From: Streptosporangiaceae bacterium
GTDB taxonomy: Bacteria; Actinomycetota; Actinomycetes; Streptosporangiales; Streptosporangiaceae
Reading direction: 5' to 3'
Length of the DNA: 44,382 nt
Assembly: GCA_019239975.1 (NCBI GenBank)
Contig: JAFAZE010000112.1
Location: forward strand, 1-44,382
The notes under the pieces are model-generated. The model was not told the origin of the DNA, made no database searches, and was given only the letters and a program-made list of their open reading frames with translations. The translations under genes were made by a program, and so were the position numbers. Positions within the stretch are counted from its first letter, which is position 1; each line of letters begins with the position of its first letter. Positions 1-8,227 of this stretch are shown here, piece after piece.

Positions 1-1
1 G

Positions 2-340
2 CTGCGCGCGCACGCAACCGCCCACCACATCACCCTCACCGGCATACCCGCCGGTAAGCCATGCACCGACACGTACAGCCCAACACTCGAAACAACCGCC
101 AAGTTAAAAACAGACGCGCCCTATTCGGCCCGCCGTTTCCGCGATCACGCTAGCTGTCCGTTTTGCCCCGCCTGGCCGGCTGTGGTTGCCGGTGACGGTG
201 GCGCCGGTGTGGCCACGTGTGTGATCGGGTTCGGGGCCGTCAGGTGCGCACAACTGTATGGGAACCGGGCGATGCGCGAGCGGTGCCCACGGCTCTGGCG
301 TCCCGAGAAGCGGGGCCGCTGGCGCCAGCAGCCCCACTGA
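2..340 (+). other. Possible 3' end of a gene cut by the window edge
   Basis: One plus-strand frame is open from the left edge to a TGA at 338-340 (about 112 codons). Its first 35 or so codons look protein-like and mostly end in G or C. Beyond about position 150 the codon pattern is no longer convincing. I do not recognise the product, and the frame may be chance in GC-rich DNA. Confidence 0.2.
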
Positions 341-518
341 GCGGGGCCATCTACGCCAACGGCCCCACTGGGCGGGCGATCTGCGGCAGCGGCCGATTAC
401 AGGAGGCCTCCAGCACGGCCGGACAGTGCAGGTACCGCCGCGCACAAGCCCTGAAAGGTGCTTGAAACGGTCTGGACAATCCTGTCAGACGGGAGTTATT
501 GTGCGGTTGCGAGAATTA

Positions 519-532
519 TCGAAGCGCTTCGA
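519..532. promoter_or_regulatory. LacI-family type operator
   Basis: TCGAAGCGCTTCGA is a perfect 14-bp palindrome centred on CG. LacI/GalR-family repressors of sugar genes typically bind palindromes with a central CG and this core. It lies 185 bp before the start of the secreted GH3 enzyme, so I infer substrate-controlled expression. No LacI-family gene is in the window. Confidence 0.5.
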
Positions 533-651
533 CACATGTCCGTTCACAGCGGGTTTTCCGAGGGATCCGGCACGGCGGCTCGCGGGCGGCAGCCTGCGCG
601 AAGGCACTGCGCACGGCATATCGCCAGGCAGGTGCCGCAATTGTGCTCTGC

Positions 652-685
652 GAATCAATGACGACTGCCTGAGAATCAATGACGA
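652..685. repeat. 13-bp direct repeat, 21 bp apart
   Basis: GAATCAATGACGA occurs at 652-664 and again at 673-685. The 21-bp period is two helical turns, so both copies face the same side of the DNA. They lie 32 to 65 bp upstream of the GH3 start codon. This suits a tandem activator or repressor site, but no family is assigned. Confidence 0.4.
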
Positions 686-716
686 TCCAGACGCGAAGCG
701 GTTCGGAGGCCAGGCC

Positions 717-3700
717 ATGGCACGAAGGTCGAAGCTGAACTGGCGGGGCAGGTTCTCCGCGGTCGTAGCGGGGTCTGCCCTGCTGCTCGGCGCGCTCACC
801 GGGGGCGCCGCCGCCGCATCGGGCACCGCCGCATCGGGCGCCACCGCATCGGGCGCCGCGTCCGGGTGCGACCCGAACCTTCCGTTCCGCAACCCCCATC
901 TGTCGCTGAGCACGAGGATCAATGACCTGACCGGCCGCCTGACGACCGCGCAGAAGATCGCGTTCCTGCACCAGTATCAGCCCGCGATCGGCGCCCCGTT
1001 GTGCATACCGGTGTTCAAGACAGGCACCGAGGCCCTGCACGGCGTCGCGTGGTCGAACGACCTCAACAACAACGGAAACGTGGTGGACTCCAACGGCACC
1101 TCGTTCCCGCAGGCGATCGGCCTGGCGAGTACCTGGGACCCAGCGCTCGTCAACCGGGTGGGAAACGCGGTCGGGCAGGACGCGCGCGGCTACAACGCGG
1201 AGAACCCGACGGTCTGGGGGCTCAACCTGTGGGCGCCGGTGGTCAACCTGCTCCGCAACCCGCTGTGGGGCCGCAACGAGGAAGGGTACTCGGAGGACCC
1301 GTTCCTCACCTCGGCCATCGCCACCGCCTACGGCAGGGGCATCGAGGGAAACAACCCGCACTACCTGCAGGCCGCGCCGACCCTGAAGCACTACCTCGCC
1401 TACAACAACGAGGTCAACCGCTCCGTCACCTCGTCCGAGGTGCCGCCGCGGGTCCTGCAGGAGTATGACCGGGCGGCGTTCCGCGGCCCGCTCGAGGCGG
1501 GCGCGGCGACCGGCGTCATGGCCTCCTACAACGAGGTCAACGGCCGGCCGGACACGGTGAACCCGGACCTGAACAGCATCGAGCGGAGCTGGTCATCACA
1601 CACGCTCATGAACGTCACCGACGCCGGCGCCAACTACAATCTGCTGCCCGGCGCCGGCAACGACAACTACTACCCGGACCTGGAACACGTGGACGCCGCC
1701 GCGATCAAGGCCGGGATCGACAGCTTCACCACCGACAACACCAACTCGTCGATCACCATCAGCGCGGTGACGGCAGCCCTCCATGACGGCCTGCTGACCA
1801 TGGCCGACATCAACAAGGCCGTCTACGACGTGCTGTCCATCCGGTTCCGGCTCGGGGACTTCGACCCGCCCGGCCTGAACCCGTACGCCAAGATAACCCC
1901 GGCCGTGATCGACGACGCCGCGCATCGCGCGCTGTCCCGCAAGGCCGCCGACGAGGCGATGGTCCTGCTCAAGAACGATCACCGGACCCTGCCGCTGAAC
2001 CCGGTCACCACGAAGAAGGTCGCGGTCATCGGCCCGCTGGAGGACACTCTGTACTCCGACTGGTACAGCGGCAACCTGCCGTACAAGGTCACGCCGCTGG
2101 ACGGCATCACCCAGCGCCTCGGCCCGGGCGCGACCGTCACCGGCACCGAAGGCGTCGACCGCATCGCGCTCAAGGACGTAGCGACCGGCAAGTACGTGGC
2201 CGCGGGCACCGGCGCCAGCGGCGCCAAGCTGGCCGAGACCGCGGCCAGCGCGGGCCCGGCCACGCAGTTCGACGCGTTCGACTGGGGAGACGGCGTCCTG
2301 ACGCTGCGCGCGGTGGCCAACGGAAAGTACGTCAACTATGAGAGCGGCGGCTTCGTCAACGACCAGACGCAGCCGAACGGCTGGTTCGTCCAGCAGATGT
2401 TCCAGCTCGATCCGCAGCCGGACGGCACCTACGTCCTGCAGTACGCCGGCTATGACTCCACCCAGAGCTGGTTCGGGCCCAACGTTTACGTGACGGTTGC
2501 CCCCGACGGCACGCTCACGCTCGGCGCCTCGACGCCGGCCGCGGCTGCCCACTTCGCCAGGGACGTCGTCACCAGCGGGATCGCCAGCGCTGTCCAGGCC
2601 GCCAAGGGCGCCGGCGCGGCGGTCGTGGTGGTCGGCTCGATGCCGTTCATCAACGGCAGGGAGGCCCACGACCGCACCGGCATGAACCTCGCCTCCGGCC
2701 AGGAAGCCCTGGTCGAGGCCGTGACGAAGGCGAACCCGCGGACGATCGTGGTCGTCGAGGACAGCTATCCCACGACGATCAACTGGGAGCAGCGGAACGA
2801 CCCGGCGATCCTGTGGACCACTCACGCGGGCCAGGAGACCGGTCACGCGCTGGCCGACGTGCTGTTCGGCGACTACAACCCGTCCGGGCGCCTGACCCAG
2901 ACCTGGCCCCGGTCGCAGTCGGAGGTGGCGGACATCCTCGACTACGACATCATCAAGTCCGGCCAGACCTACATGTACTCCACCCAGCCCGTGCTCTACC
3001 CGTTCGGCTACGGCCTCTCGTACACCACGTTCAGGTACGGCCGCCTGCGGCTGTCGTCGGGTGAAATGGGCGGCGACGGTCACGTCACCGCCAGCGTCGG
3101 CGTGACGAACACCGGCTCGCGGGCAGGCCGCGATGTGGTGCAGCTCTACGAGCACCAGGAGCGGTCGCGGGTCAGGCAGCCGGCGGAGAAGCTCATCGGA
3201 TTCCAGAACGTGGACCTCGCACCCGGCCAGACCAGGACCGTGCGGTTCGATATCAGGGCGAGCGACCTTGCGTTCTGGGACGTCACGAGGAACAAGTGGG
3301 CCGTGGAGCGGTCAGCGTTCGACCTGATGGCCGGCGACTCGCTGGCCGACGTCGACAGCGGGGCCACGCTTCGGGTGGACGGTGAGGTCATCCCGCCACG
3401 AAACCTCACGGTGCCGACCCTTGCCGAGAACTTCGACAACTACCAGGGCGCGCAGCTCGTGGACCAGTCCAAGGCCAGCGGCACGGCGGTGGGCGCCACC
3501 GCGGCGGGCCAGTGGATCGAGTTCGCGGACGCCGGCCTCCGCGACTCCCCGGCCGCCTTCACCGCCCAGGTCGCCAAGGGCACGCCGGGTACCGCCCAGA
3601 TCCAGATCCGGCTGGACAACCCGGTCAGCGGCCCGGTGATCGGCACCGCCACCGTGAACAGCACCGGCGACATCTACGCCTACACGACCACCACGGCGTC

Positions 3701-3782
3701 CCTCGCCGGCGCACACGGTATCCGGGACGTCTACCTGGTATTCACCGGCGACCTGCGGATCAGCAGCTTCACGATGAAGTAG
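717..3782 (+). CDS. Secreted GH3 glycosidase (beta-xylosidase/beta-glucosidase type) with C-terminal CBM6-like domain
   Basis: This 1021-residue exported enzyme should release sugars from the non-reducing ends of plant or microbial beta-glycans. The ATG at 717 is chosen because GGAGG sits 7 nt upstream at 705-709 and a signal peptide follows at once (RR, a hydrophobic stretch to about residue 30, then an Ala-rich region). The GH3 N-terminal barrel spans about 60-390, with the likely nucleophile Asp302 in NVTDAGANYN, a form closer to GH3 xylosidases than to glucosidases. The GH3 C-terminal domain is split by an insert at about 480-615 that looks like a fascin-type beta-trefoil (VATGKYVAAG, VANGKYVNYE). 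An Fn3-like domain follows (about 775-880), then a CBM6-like domain to the end. Family and secretion are well supported; the exact sugar specificity is inferred. Confidence 0.9.
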   Translation: MARRSKLNWRGRFSAVVAGSALLLGALTGGAAAASGTAASGATASGAASGCDPNLPFRNPHLSLSTRINDLTGRLTTAQKIAFLHQYQPAIGAPLCIPVFKTGTEALHGVAWSNDLNNNGNVVDSNGTSFPQAIGLASTWDPALVNRVGNAVGQDARGYNAENPTVWGLNLWAPVVNLLRNPLWGRNEEGYSEDPFLTSAIATAYGRGIEGNNPHYLQAAPTLKHYLAYNNEVNRSVTSSEVPPRVLQEYDRAAFRGPLEAGAATGVMASYNEVNGRPDTVNPDLNSIERSWSSHTLMNVTDAGANYNLLPGAGNDNYYPDLEHVDAAAIKAGIDSFTTDNTNSSITISAVTAALHDGLLTMADINKAVYDVLSIRFRLGDFDPPGLNPYAKITPAVIDDAAHRALSRKAADEAMVLLKNDHRTLPLNPVTTKKVAVIGPLEDTLYSDWYSGNLPYKVTPLDGITQRLGPGATVTGTEGVDRIALKDVATGKYVAAGTGASGAKLAETAASAGPATQFDAFDWGDGVLTLRAVANGKYVNYESGGFVNDQTQPNGWFVQQMFQLDPQPDGTYVLQYAGYDSTQSWFGPNVYVTVAPDGTLTLGASTPAAAAHFARDVVTSGIASAVQAAKGAGAAVVVVGSMPFINGREAHDRTGMNLASGQEALVEAVTKANPRTIVVVEDSYPTTINWEQRNDPAILWTTHAGQETGHALADVLFGDYNPSGRLTQTWPRSQSEVADILDYDIIKSGQTYMYSTQPVLYPFGYGLSYTTFRYGRLRLSSGEMGGDGHVTASVGVTNTGSRAGRDVVQLYEHQERSRVRQPAEKLIGFQNVDLAPGQTRTVRFDIRASDLAFWDVTRNKWAVERSAFDLMAGDSLADVDSGATLRVDGEVIPPRNLTVPTLAENFDNYQGAQLVDQSKASGTAVGATAAGQWIEFADAGLRDSPAAFTAQVAKGTPGTAQIQIRLDNPVSGPVIGTATVNSTGDIYAYTTTTASLAGAHGIRDVYLVFTGDLRISSFTMK

Positions 3783-3817
3783 GTCCCGCCAGGCCCGGTT
3801 TCGGTCCGCGGTCACGG

Positions 3818-4843
3818 TTACTGCCCGAGGACCCACTCACGGGCGGCGATCGCCGAGCCGCGGGCGCCGGCCATGTCCAGATCGGGGACCAGGGCGATCT
3901 CGGCGACCCTGGCCTGCTCCGCCCTGAGCACCGTGTGCTTGCGCACCTCGGCCAGGAACCAGTCCCGGAAGTGCGGCGCCGCCTCCACGACGCCGCCGCC
4001 CAGGAAGTAGCCATCGGGATCGGTGAAGTTGGCCGCCACCGTGAACAGCCGGCCGATCGCCATCGCCTGCTGCCCGAAGATCTTGAGCGCCATCGGGTCG
4101 CCGTCCTCCCCGTACCGCCGGACCAGCTTGGCGGCCTTGGCCAGCGGCACTCCGGCCAGCTCATGGCCGGTGTACTGGGTCAGCCAGAAGGGCAGCAGGT
4201 TGTTCTGTATGCCGGTCAGCGACGCGACGGACTCCACGTCGTCCGACTGCCCGCAGTTGCAGCTTGGCGACGGCTGCCCGTCCGCGAGCAGCCCGGCCAC
4301 CGGGATCGGTATGTGGCCGAGCTCGCCGGCCATCCCGGCCGCGCCGCGGACGACGTGCCCGGCCTCGACCACCCCGCCGCCGAGGCCCGTGCCCACGATG
4401 GCGGACACCGAGCTGCGGCGGGACGCCTCGGGTCCGTAACGGACGTGATGGGCGTAGAGGGCGGCGGCGTTGCCGTCGTTGTTGTAGATGACCGGGATGC
4501 CGAGACGCGCCTCGAGCGCGCCCCGGATGTCGAAGCCGCGCCAGCCGGGGTGACCGAAGTTCGTCGCGCCCTTGGACGAGATCACGCCGTCAGCGCTCGC
4601 CGGGCCGGGCGTGTCAAGGCCCACCGCGCGGACCTTGCCGGCCGGCACGCCGGTGACGGCGAGCACCTGATCGACCGAGTCGACCAGCGCCTGGATCGCC
4701 TGGTCCGGCCCTTCCCGCACGTAGCTCGGCGTCTCGGCCAGGCTCTCCACAAGGAAGGACCCGGCGGAGTCGAGCACCGTGCCGTTGTTCGCCGTACCGC
4801 CGTTGTCCAGGCCAACCGCCACCCAATCGACCGGAGCCAGCAT
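3818..4843 (-). CDS. ROK-family sugar kinase (glucokinase type)
   Basis: This 341-residue protein probably phosphorylates glucose or a related hexose with ATP in the cytoplasm. The ATG at 4843 is preferred over 4864 because AGGAGGG lies 4 nt upstream of it. The N-terminal phosphate loop is VAVGLDNGGT. The catalytic Asp is Asp123 in NNDGNAAALY, and the ROK signature follows (GTGLGGGVVEAG, then GMAGELGHIPI). The zinc motif is degenerate: CNCGQSDD has Asp where ROK proteins normally have the third Cys, and a downstream ES-VAS keeps the rest. Some actinobacterial ROK kinases lack a full zinc site, so activity is still likely. It converges with the GH3 gene (35 nt between stops), suggesting use of the sugars that enzyme releases. 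Confidence 0.85.
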   Translation of the reverse strand: MLAPVDWVAVGLDNGGTANNGTVLDSAGSFLVESLAETPSYVREGPDQAIQALVDSVDQVLAVTGVPAGKVRAVGLDTPGPASADGVISSKGATNFGHPGWRGFDIRGALEARLGIPVIYNNDGNAAALYAHHVRYGPEASRRSSVSAIVGTGLGGGVVEAGHVVRGAAGMAGELGHIPIPVAGLLADGQPSPSCNCGQSDDVESVASLTGIQNNLLPFWLTQYTGHELAGVPLAKAAKLVRRYGEDGDPMALKIFGQQAMAIGRLFTVAANFTDPDGYFLGGGVVEAAPHFRDWFLAEVRKHTVLRAEQARVAEIALVPDLDMAGARGSAIAAREWVLGQ

Positions 4844-5171
4844 GCATCCCTCCTCAGCCGCCACTGCTCAGACCGTATCCCAAGCGGCGGCTGTCGCATG
4901 GTATCCGCCAGTGTGACCGGGCGCCTCGAGCCTCTGGCTCGCGGCTGCCGGGGAAGCGGATGCCGTGAAATTTCAGCGGCGGCCTTCCGCCCGGATGACG
5001 GCGGCCGGGCTGCGGGTCCTCGCGGGGTGAAACACGGCCCGTTCTGTATAAAAAGCCGGCCACCAGCGCGGTCAGGAGTCACGGTGACAAGCCCGGTCAG
5101 CGACAACAGGGCAGCAAATGGGGCAGGGACGCCGCCCGCGGTGTTCCTGCCGGAGGCGGAGTCAGCCTGCG
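4844..5171. other. Intergenic region between ROK kinase and stress protein
   Basis: No gene is supported. On the minus strand TATACA at 5050-5045 could be a -10 box for the ROK gene, with CTGACC 19 bp upstream as a poor -35. The AT-rich patch around 5041-5055 stands out in this GC-rich DNA. I see no clear terminator for the stress protein gene. Confidence 0.3.
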
Positions 5172-6056
5172 TCAGTAGCCGGACGGGACCACCGCGACGG
5201 GGCCACCGGCGTGGTTGAGCACGGCGTGCTGGATCGAGCCAATGCCCGGGCTGGTGCCTGGACCGCCGTGCCTGCCGAGCACCACGAGGTCGGCGCGGGC
5301 CGCGTAGCTGGCGAGGACCCTGGCGGGGTGGCCGTGCACGACGTCCTGCCGTACGCGCACCGTCGGGTACTTGTCCCGCCAGCCGGTCACCGTTTCGGCG
5401 AGGCTCCCGGCCGCCTCCGCCGTGACCTGCTGCGGGTCGGCGGAGTGCTGCTCCGCGCCCTTCGCCCCGGCGGATGCGAGCAGTGTGGCGGGGAACCCGT
5501 ACCAGGAGTGCACGACGACGAGCTCCGCGCCGCGCAGCGCCGCCTCCTCGAACCCGAAAGCCAGGGCCTCGGTGCCGTCCTGGGGATCCCGTACCCCGAC
5601 GGCGATCTCACGGTGGACGGCGGTTGTCTCCTCCCTGACGACCACGACCGGGCAGCGAGCATGGGTCGCGGCGTACCTGCTGACCGAGCCGAGCAGCATC
5701 GCGGCGAACCCGCCGGCCCCGCGGGCGCCGACAACGAGCATGGACGCGCCGGAGCCGCTGTCGGCCACCGCCACCGCGGGTGGCCCGCACAGCAGGTCGG
5801 TGTCGATCAGCAAGCCTGGCGCGATCTCCTCGGCCCGGGTGATGGCCACGCCGAGGGCCCGCGCGGATATCCCGCGCAGCGCGGTGGTGACCGTCTCGGG
5901 CGACGCCTGATGGGCGCGCATCCGGGGCGGCATGGCGGGCGCTGACACGATCCACAGCGGCGACCTGCGCCGTTCCGCCTCGAGGGCTCCCCACTCGACG
6001 GCCCGCAGCGACTCCTCTGAACCGTCTGCTCCCACCACGACAGGCTTGGTTGCCAT
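5172..6056 (-). CDS. Universal stress protein with two UspA domains
   Basis: This 294-residue cytoplasmic protein has two tandem UspA folds (about 1-140 and 150-294). Such double-domain proteins bind ATP and are typical of actinobacterial hypoxia and dormancy responses. Each half carries a glycine-rich nucleotide-binding loop: VVGARGAGGFAAMLLGSVSR in the first and VLGRHGGPGTSPGIGSIQHA in the second. The start at 6056 is chosen because GAGGAGG sits 7 nt upstream and the protein then opens with the usual beta-strand (MATKPVVVGADGS). The intergenic region upstream contains a DevR/DosR-type palindrome at 6218-6231, which fits the family's known regulation. Function in this organism is inferred. 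Confidence 0.9.
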   Translation of the reverse strand: MATKPVVVGADGSEESLRAVEWGALEAERRRSPLWIVSAPAMPPRMRAHQASPETVTTALRGISARALGVAITRAEEIAPGLLIDTDLLCGPPAVAVADSGSGASMLVVGARGAGGFAAMLLGSVSRYAATHARCPVVVVREETTAVHREIAVGVRDPQDGTEALAFGFEEAALRGAELVVVHSWYGFPATLLASAGAKGAEQHSADPQQVTAEAAGSLAETVTGWRDKYPTVRVRQDVVHGHPARVLASYAARADLVVLGRHGGPGTSPGIGSIQHAVLNHAGGPVAVVPSGY

Positions 6057-6131
6057 GGCATACCTCCTCACCTGTCCGCCGCGAACTTCCGCGGCCCGCC
6101 AGCCCAGCCTCTCTCGCGCGGGGGCCGTTCG

Positions 6132-6144
6132 CTAGGGGCCCTAG
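6132..6144. promoter_or_regulatory. Perfect inverted repeat upstream of stress protein
   Basis: CTAGGG-G-CCCTAG is a perfect 6-bp inverted repeat around one G, 76 bp before the stress protein start. The centre is too short for a DevR box. It may be an operator or a hairpin in the leader. Confidence 0.3.
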
Positions 6145-6217
6145 GCCACCAGATCAACGGACCTCCCGCCGCAGTGAGCACAATTCGTGATCACCGGCCA
6201 GATCCGCCGGCCCGAGT

Positions 6218-6231
6218 GGGACGAAGGTCCC
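6218..6231. promoter_or_regulatory. DevR/DosR-type box
   Basis: GGGACGAAGGTCCC has the form GGGAC-N4-GTCCC, which matches every fixed position of the mycobacterial DosR (DevR) core GGGACTWWAGTCCC outside the central four bases. It lies 162 bp upstream of the double universal stress protein, a classic DosR target, and 224 bp upstream of the DHA2 exporter. The assignment is by motif and target type only. Confidence 0.55.
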
Positions 6232-6382
6232 GGCGAAGACGGGAGATCCGGCGGGCGCCGGACAGGCGCCGGATGGCCGCCTGGGACGCGGACTGGCCCG
6301 CGACCGTCCGCGCCGGACCTCGCGGCGGTGAGGCCGGGGGCACGTGCTCGCCGGCATCTTGCGGCCAGCCGTGTTCCGCTGG

Positions 6383-6398
6383 TGTAATTATGTAATTC
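6383..6398. promoter_or_regulatory. AT-rich direct repeat before exporter gene
   Basis: TGTAATTA followed at once by TGTAATTC forms an 8-bp tandem repeat in otherwise GC-rich DNA, 57 bp before the exporter ATG. It could provide a -10 region and a MarR- or TetR-type operator. No cognate regulator gene is adjacent. Confidence 0.35.
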
Positions 6399-6454
6399 AT
6401 GCGGTCGCCGTGAGACCTCAGGCGCCATCTTCCCGTCGCGAGGGAGGCGGACAG

Positions 6455-8098
6455 ATGTCAGCGATTCCCGCGCCAGGTGAGGGGCTTTCCCCTGCGCCCC
6501 AGCAGAGTCACGCCGGCACCGCTCCCCCGAGGGCGGACAGCAGCCGGCTGGGCCTGGCCTTGGTGGTCATCGCCTCGGCGCAGCTCATGGTGGTGCTCGA
6601 TGCCACCATCGTCAACGTGGCGCTGCCGCACGTCCAGCACGCGCTCGGGTTCTCCGGCAGCGGCCTGGAGTGGGTGGTGAACGCCTACGCGGTCACCTTC
6701 GGCGGGCTGCTGCTGCTCGGCGGCCGCGCCGGTGACATTCTTGGCCGCCGCCGGATGTTCGTCGGCGGGCTGCTGCTGTTCTCCGGAGCCTCCCTTCTCG
6801 GCGGGTTCGCGACCAGCCAGTGGTGGCTGCTGACCGCGAGGGCGATACAGGGAGCCGGCGGCGCGGTGATCGCGCCGACCGCGCTGTCGCTGATCACCAC
6901 CAACTTTCCCGAAGGCGAGCCGCGCAACCGGGCCATGGGGGTCTACTCGGCGATGGCGGGCGGCGGCGGGGCGGTGGGCCTGCTGCTGGGCGGGATTCTG
7001 ACCACCTATGCGTCGTGGCGGTGGGTGTTCTTCGTCAACGTCCCGATCGGGATACTCGTGGCCGCCGCGGCGCCGCGCGTGCTGGCCGAGTCGCCTCGGC
7101 GCCCTGGCCGGATAGACGTGGCCGGCGCGGCCACCGGCACCGCCGGCGTCGCGCTGCTCGTCTACGGCTTGTCCAAGGCCGCCACCGGCCCCGACGGGGT
7201 ATCGCACTGGGGTGACACACCGGTGCTCGCATCGCTGTCCGCGGCGGTCGTTCTGCTCGTCTCGTTCGTGCTGATCGAGATGCGCAGCTCGCATCCCCTG
7301 CTTCCGATGCGGGTACTCGCCGACCGTAACAGGTCGGGCGCGTACCTGATCATGCTGTGCATCGGGACCGCGATGTTCGGCATGTTCTTCTTCCTCACCC
7401 TCTTCACGCAGACGGTCCTCGGCTACAGCGCGGTCCGGTCGGGCATCGCCTACCTTCCGTTCACCGCCGGGATCGTGACAGCGGCGACGCTGGCCTCGCA
7501 ACTGGTGCCGCGGGCAGGGCCACGGCCGCTGATCGTGGCCGGCTCGGCGGCGGCCGCGGGCGGGATGTTCTGGTTCTCCCGGCTGACCGAGCACGCCGGT
7601 TACCCCGGCCAGCTACTCGGCCCGATGCTCGTGACCTCCTTCGGGCTTGGCCTGCTGTTCGTCCCGCTGTCCCTGGTCGCCCTGCACAACGTGGCAGAGC
7701 AGGACGCCGGTGTCGCCGCGAGCCTGCTCAACACGGGCCAGCAGGTCGGCGGCGCGATCGGGCTGGCCGCGCTGGGCACGATCGCCTGGACCACCGTGGC
7801 CAACACCGTCAGGAGCACCGGCGCGGCCATCGCCGCGGGCCGCCGGCCCGCCGAGTCCCCCGTGCAGCTCGCGACGCACGCCCTGGCCACCGGGTTCGCC
7901 CGCGGTTTCCTCACCGCGGCCGGAATCGCGCTGCTCGCCCTGCTCGTCGCCGTCACCACCATCCGGGTTCGCCGCCAGGAACTGACCGGTGCCGCGCCCA
8001 TCCCTGAAGAAGAGCCGGCGCTTCAGCCCGCCGCCGCGCGGGAGCACGAGGACCGGGCCGCCCTCGCCGCGGCGGGCCGTCCGTGCCGGCACTGTTAG
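6455..8098 (+). CDS. DHA2-family MFS multidrug exporter (EmrB/QacA type, 14 TMS)
   Basis: This 547-residue inner-membrane protein should export drugs or other toxic organics in exchange for protons. The ATG at 6455 follows GGGAGG at 6443-6448 (6 nt spacing). The cytoplasmic N-terminus is about 35 residues, then the DHA motif D1 (LDATIVNVALPHVQHALG) in the first helix and motif A (GRAGDILGRRRMF) between helices 2 and 3. A motif C-like stretch (GGGGAVGLLLGGILTTYASWR) lies in helix 5. The hydropathy is that of a 14-helix transporter and the length is normal. The C-terminal 40 residues are Ala/Glu-rich and probably disordered. The AT-rich repeat upstream suggests its own regulator. Substrate is unknown. 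Confidence 0.9.
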   Translation: MSAIPAPGEGLSPAPQQSHAGTAPPRADSSRLGLALVVIASAQLMVVLDATIVNVALPHVQHALGFSGSGLEWVVNAYAVTFGGLLLLGGRAGDILGRRRMFVGGLLLFSGASLLGGFATSQWWLLTARAIQGAGGAVIAPTALSLITTNFPEGEPRNRAMGVYSAMAGGGGAVGLLLGGILTTYASWRWVFFVNVPIGILVAAAAPRVLAESPRRPGRIDVAGAATGTAGVALLVYGLSKAATGPDGVSHWGDTPVLASLSAAVVLLVSFVLIEMRSSHPLLPMRVLADRNRSGAYLIMLCIGTAMFGMFFFLTLFTQTVLGYSAVRSGIAYLPFTAGIVTAATLASQLVPRAGPRPLIVAGSAAAAGGMFWFSRLTEHAGYPGQLLGPMLVTSFGLGLLFVPLSLVALHNVAEQDAGVAASLLNTGQQVGGAIGLAALGTIAWTTVANTVRSTGAAIAAGRRPAESPVQLATHALATGFARGFLTAAGIALLALLVAVTTIRVRRQELTGAAPIPEEEPALQPAAAREHEDRAALAAAGRPCRHC

Positions 8099-8227
8099 GA
8101 CGCACCCCTGGCCGGGACGCCATGCGTGGCTTCGCCCATCATGGGCCAGCTGGCACCTCGGGTCTGGGGGACGCTGCGCGTCTTCACGCACGTTCGATCA
8201 CGTAACCGCCAACACAGAGAGGACCCG

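Larger units (their letters stand above)
341..716. other. Leader and control region of the GH3 gene
   Basis: No convincing gene is seen here. The GH3 reading frame stays open back to 258 but without coding character. A GC-rich imperfect hairpin (GCCCC/GGGGC arms, 333-349) lies just outside the left end. The stretch holds the LacI-type palindrome at 519-532 and a 13-bp direct repeat at 652-685, both listed separately. Confidence 0.5.
6057..6454. other. Divergent regulatory region between stress protein and exporter
   Basis: About 400 bp without a gene. It holds three symmetric or repeated elements that I list separately: CTAGGG-G-CCCTAG at 6132-6144, GGGAC-N4-GTCCC at 6218-6231, and the AT-rich direct repeat at 6383-6398 next to the exporter. 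The middle of the region (6240-6340) is simple GC-rich DNA with short inverted repeats. Confidence 0.5.

Noticed and set aside
258..716. N-terminal extension of the GH3 enzyme by 153 residues
   Set aside because: The extension is Arg/Pro-rich without codon bias, would bury the signal peptide, and runs over the palindrome and direct repeats; ATG 717 has a good ribosome site.
1596..3155. 519-residue minus-strand frame opposite the GH3 gene
   Set aside because: Typical antisense shadow in GC-rich DNA: Arg/Gly/Val-rich with no recognisable motif.
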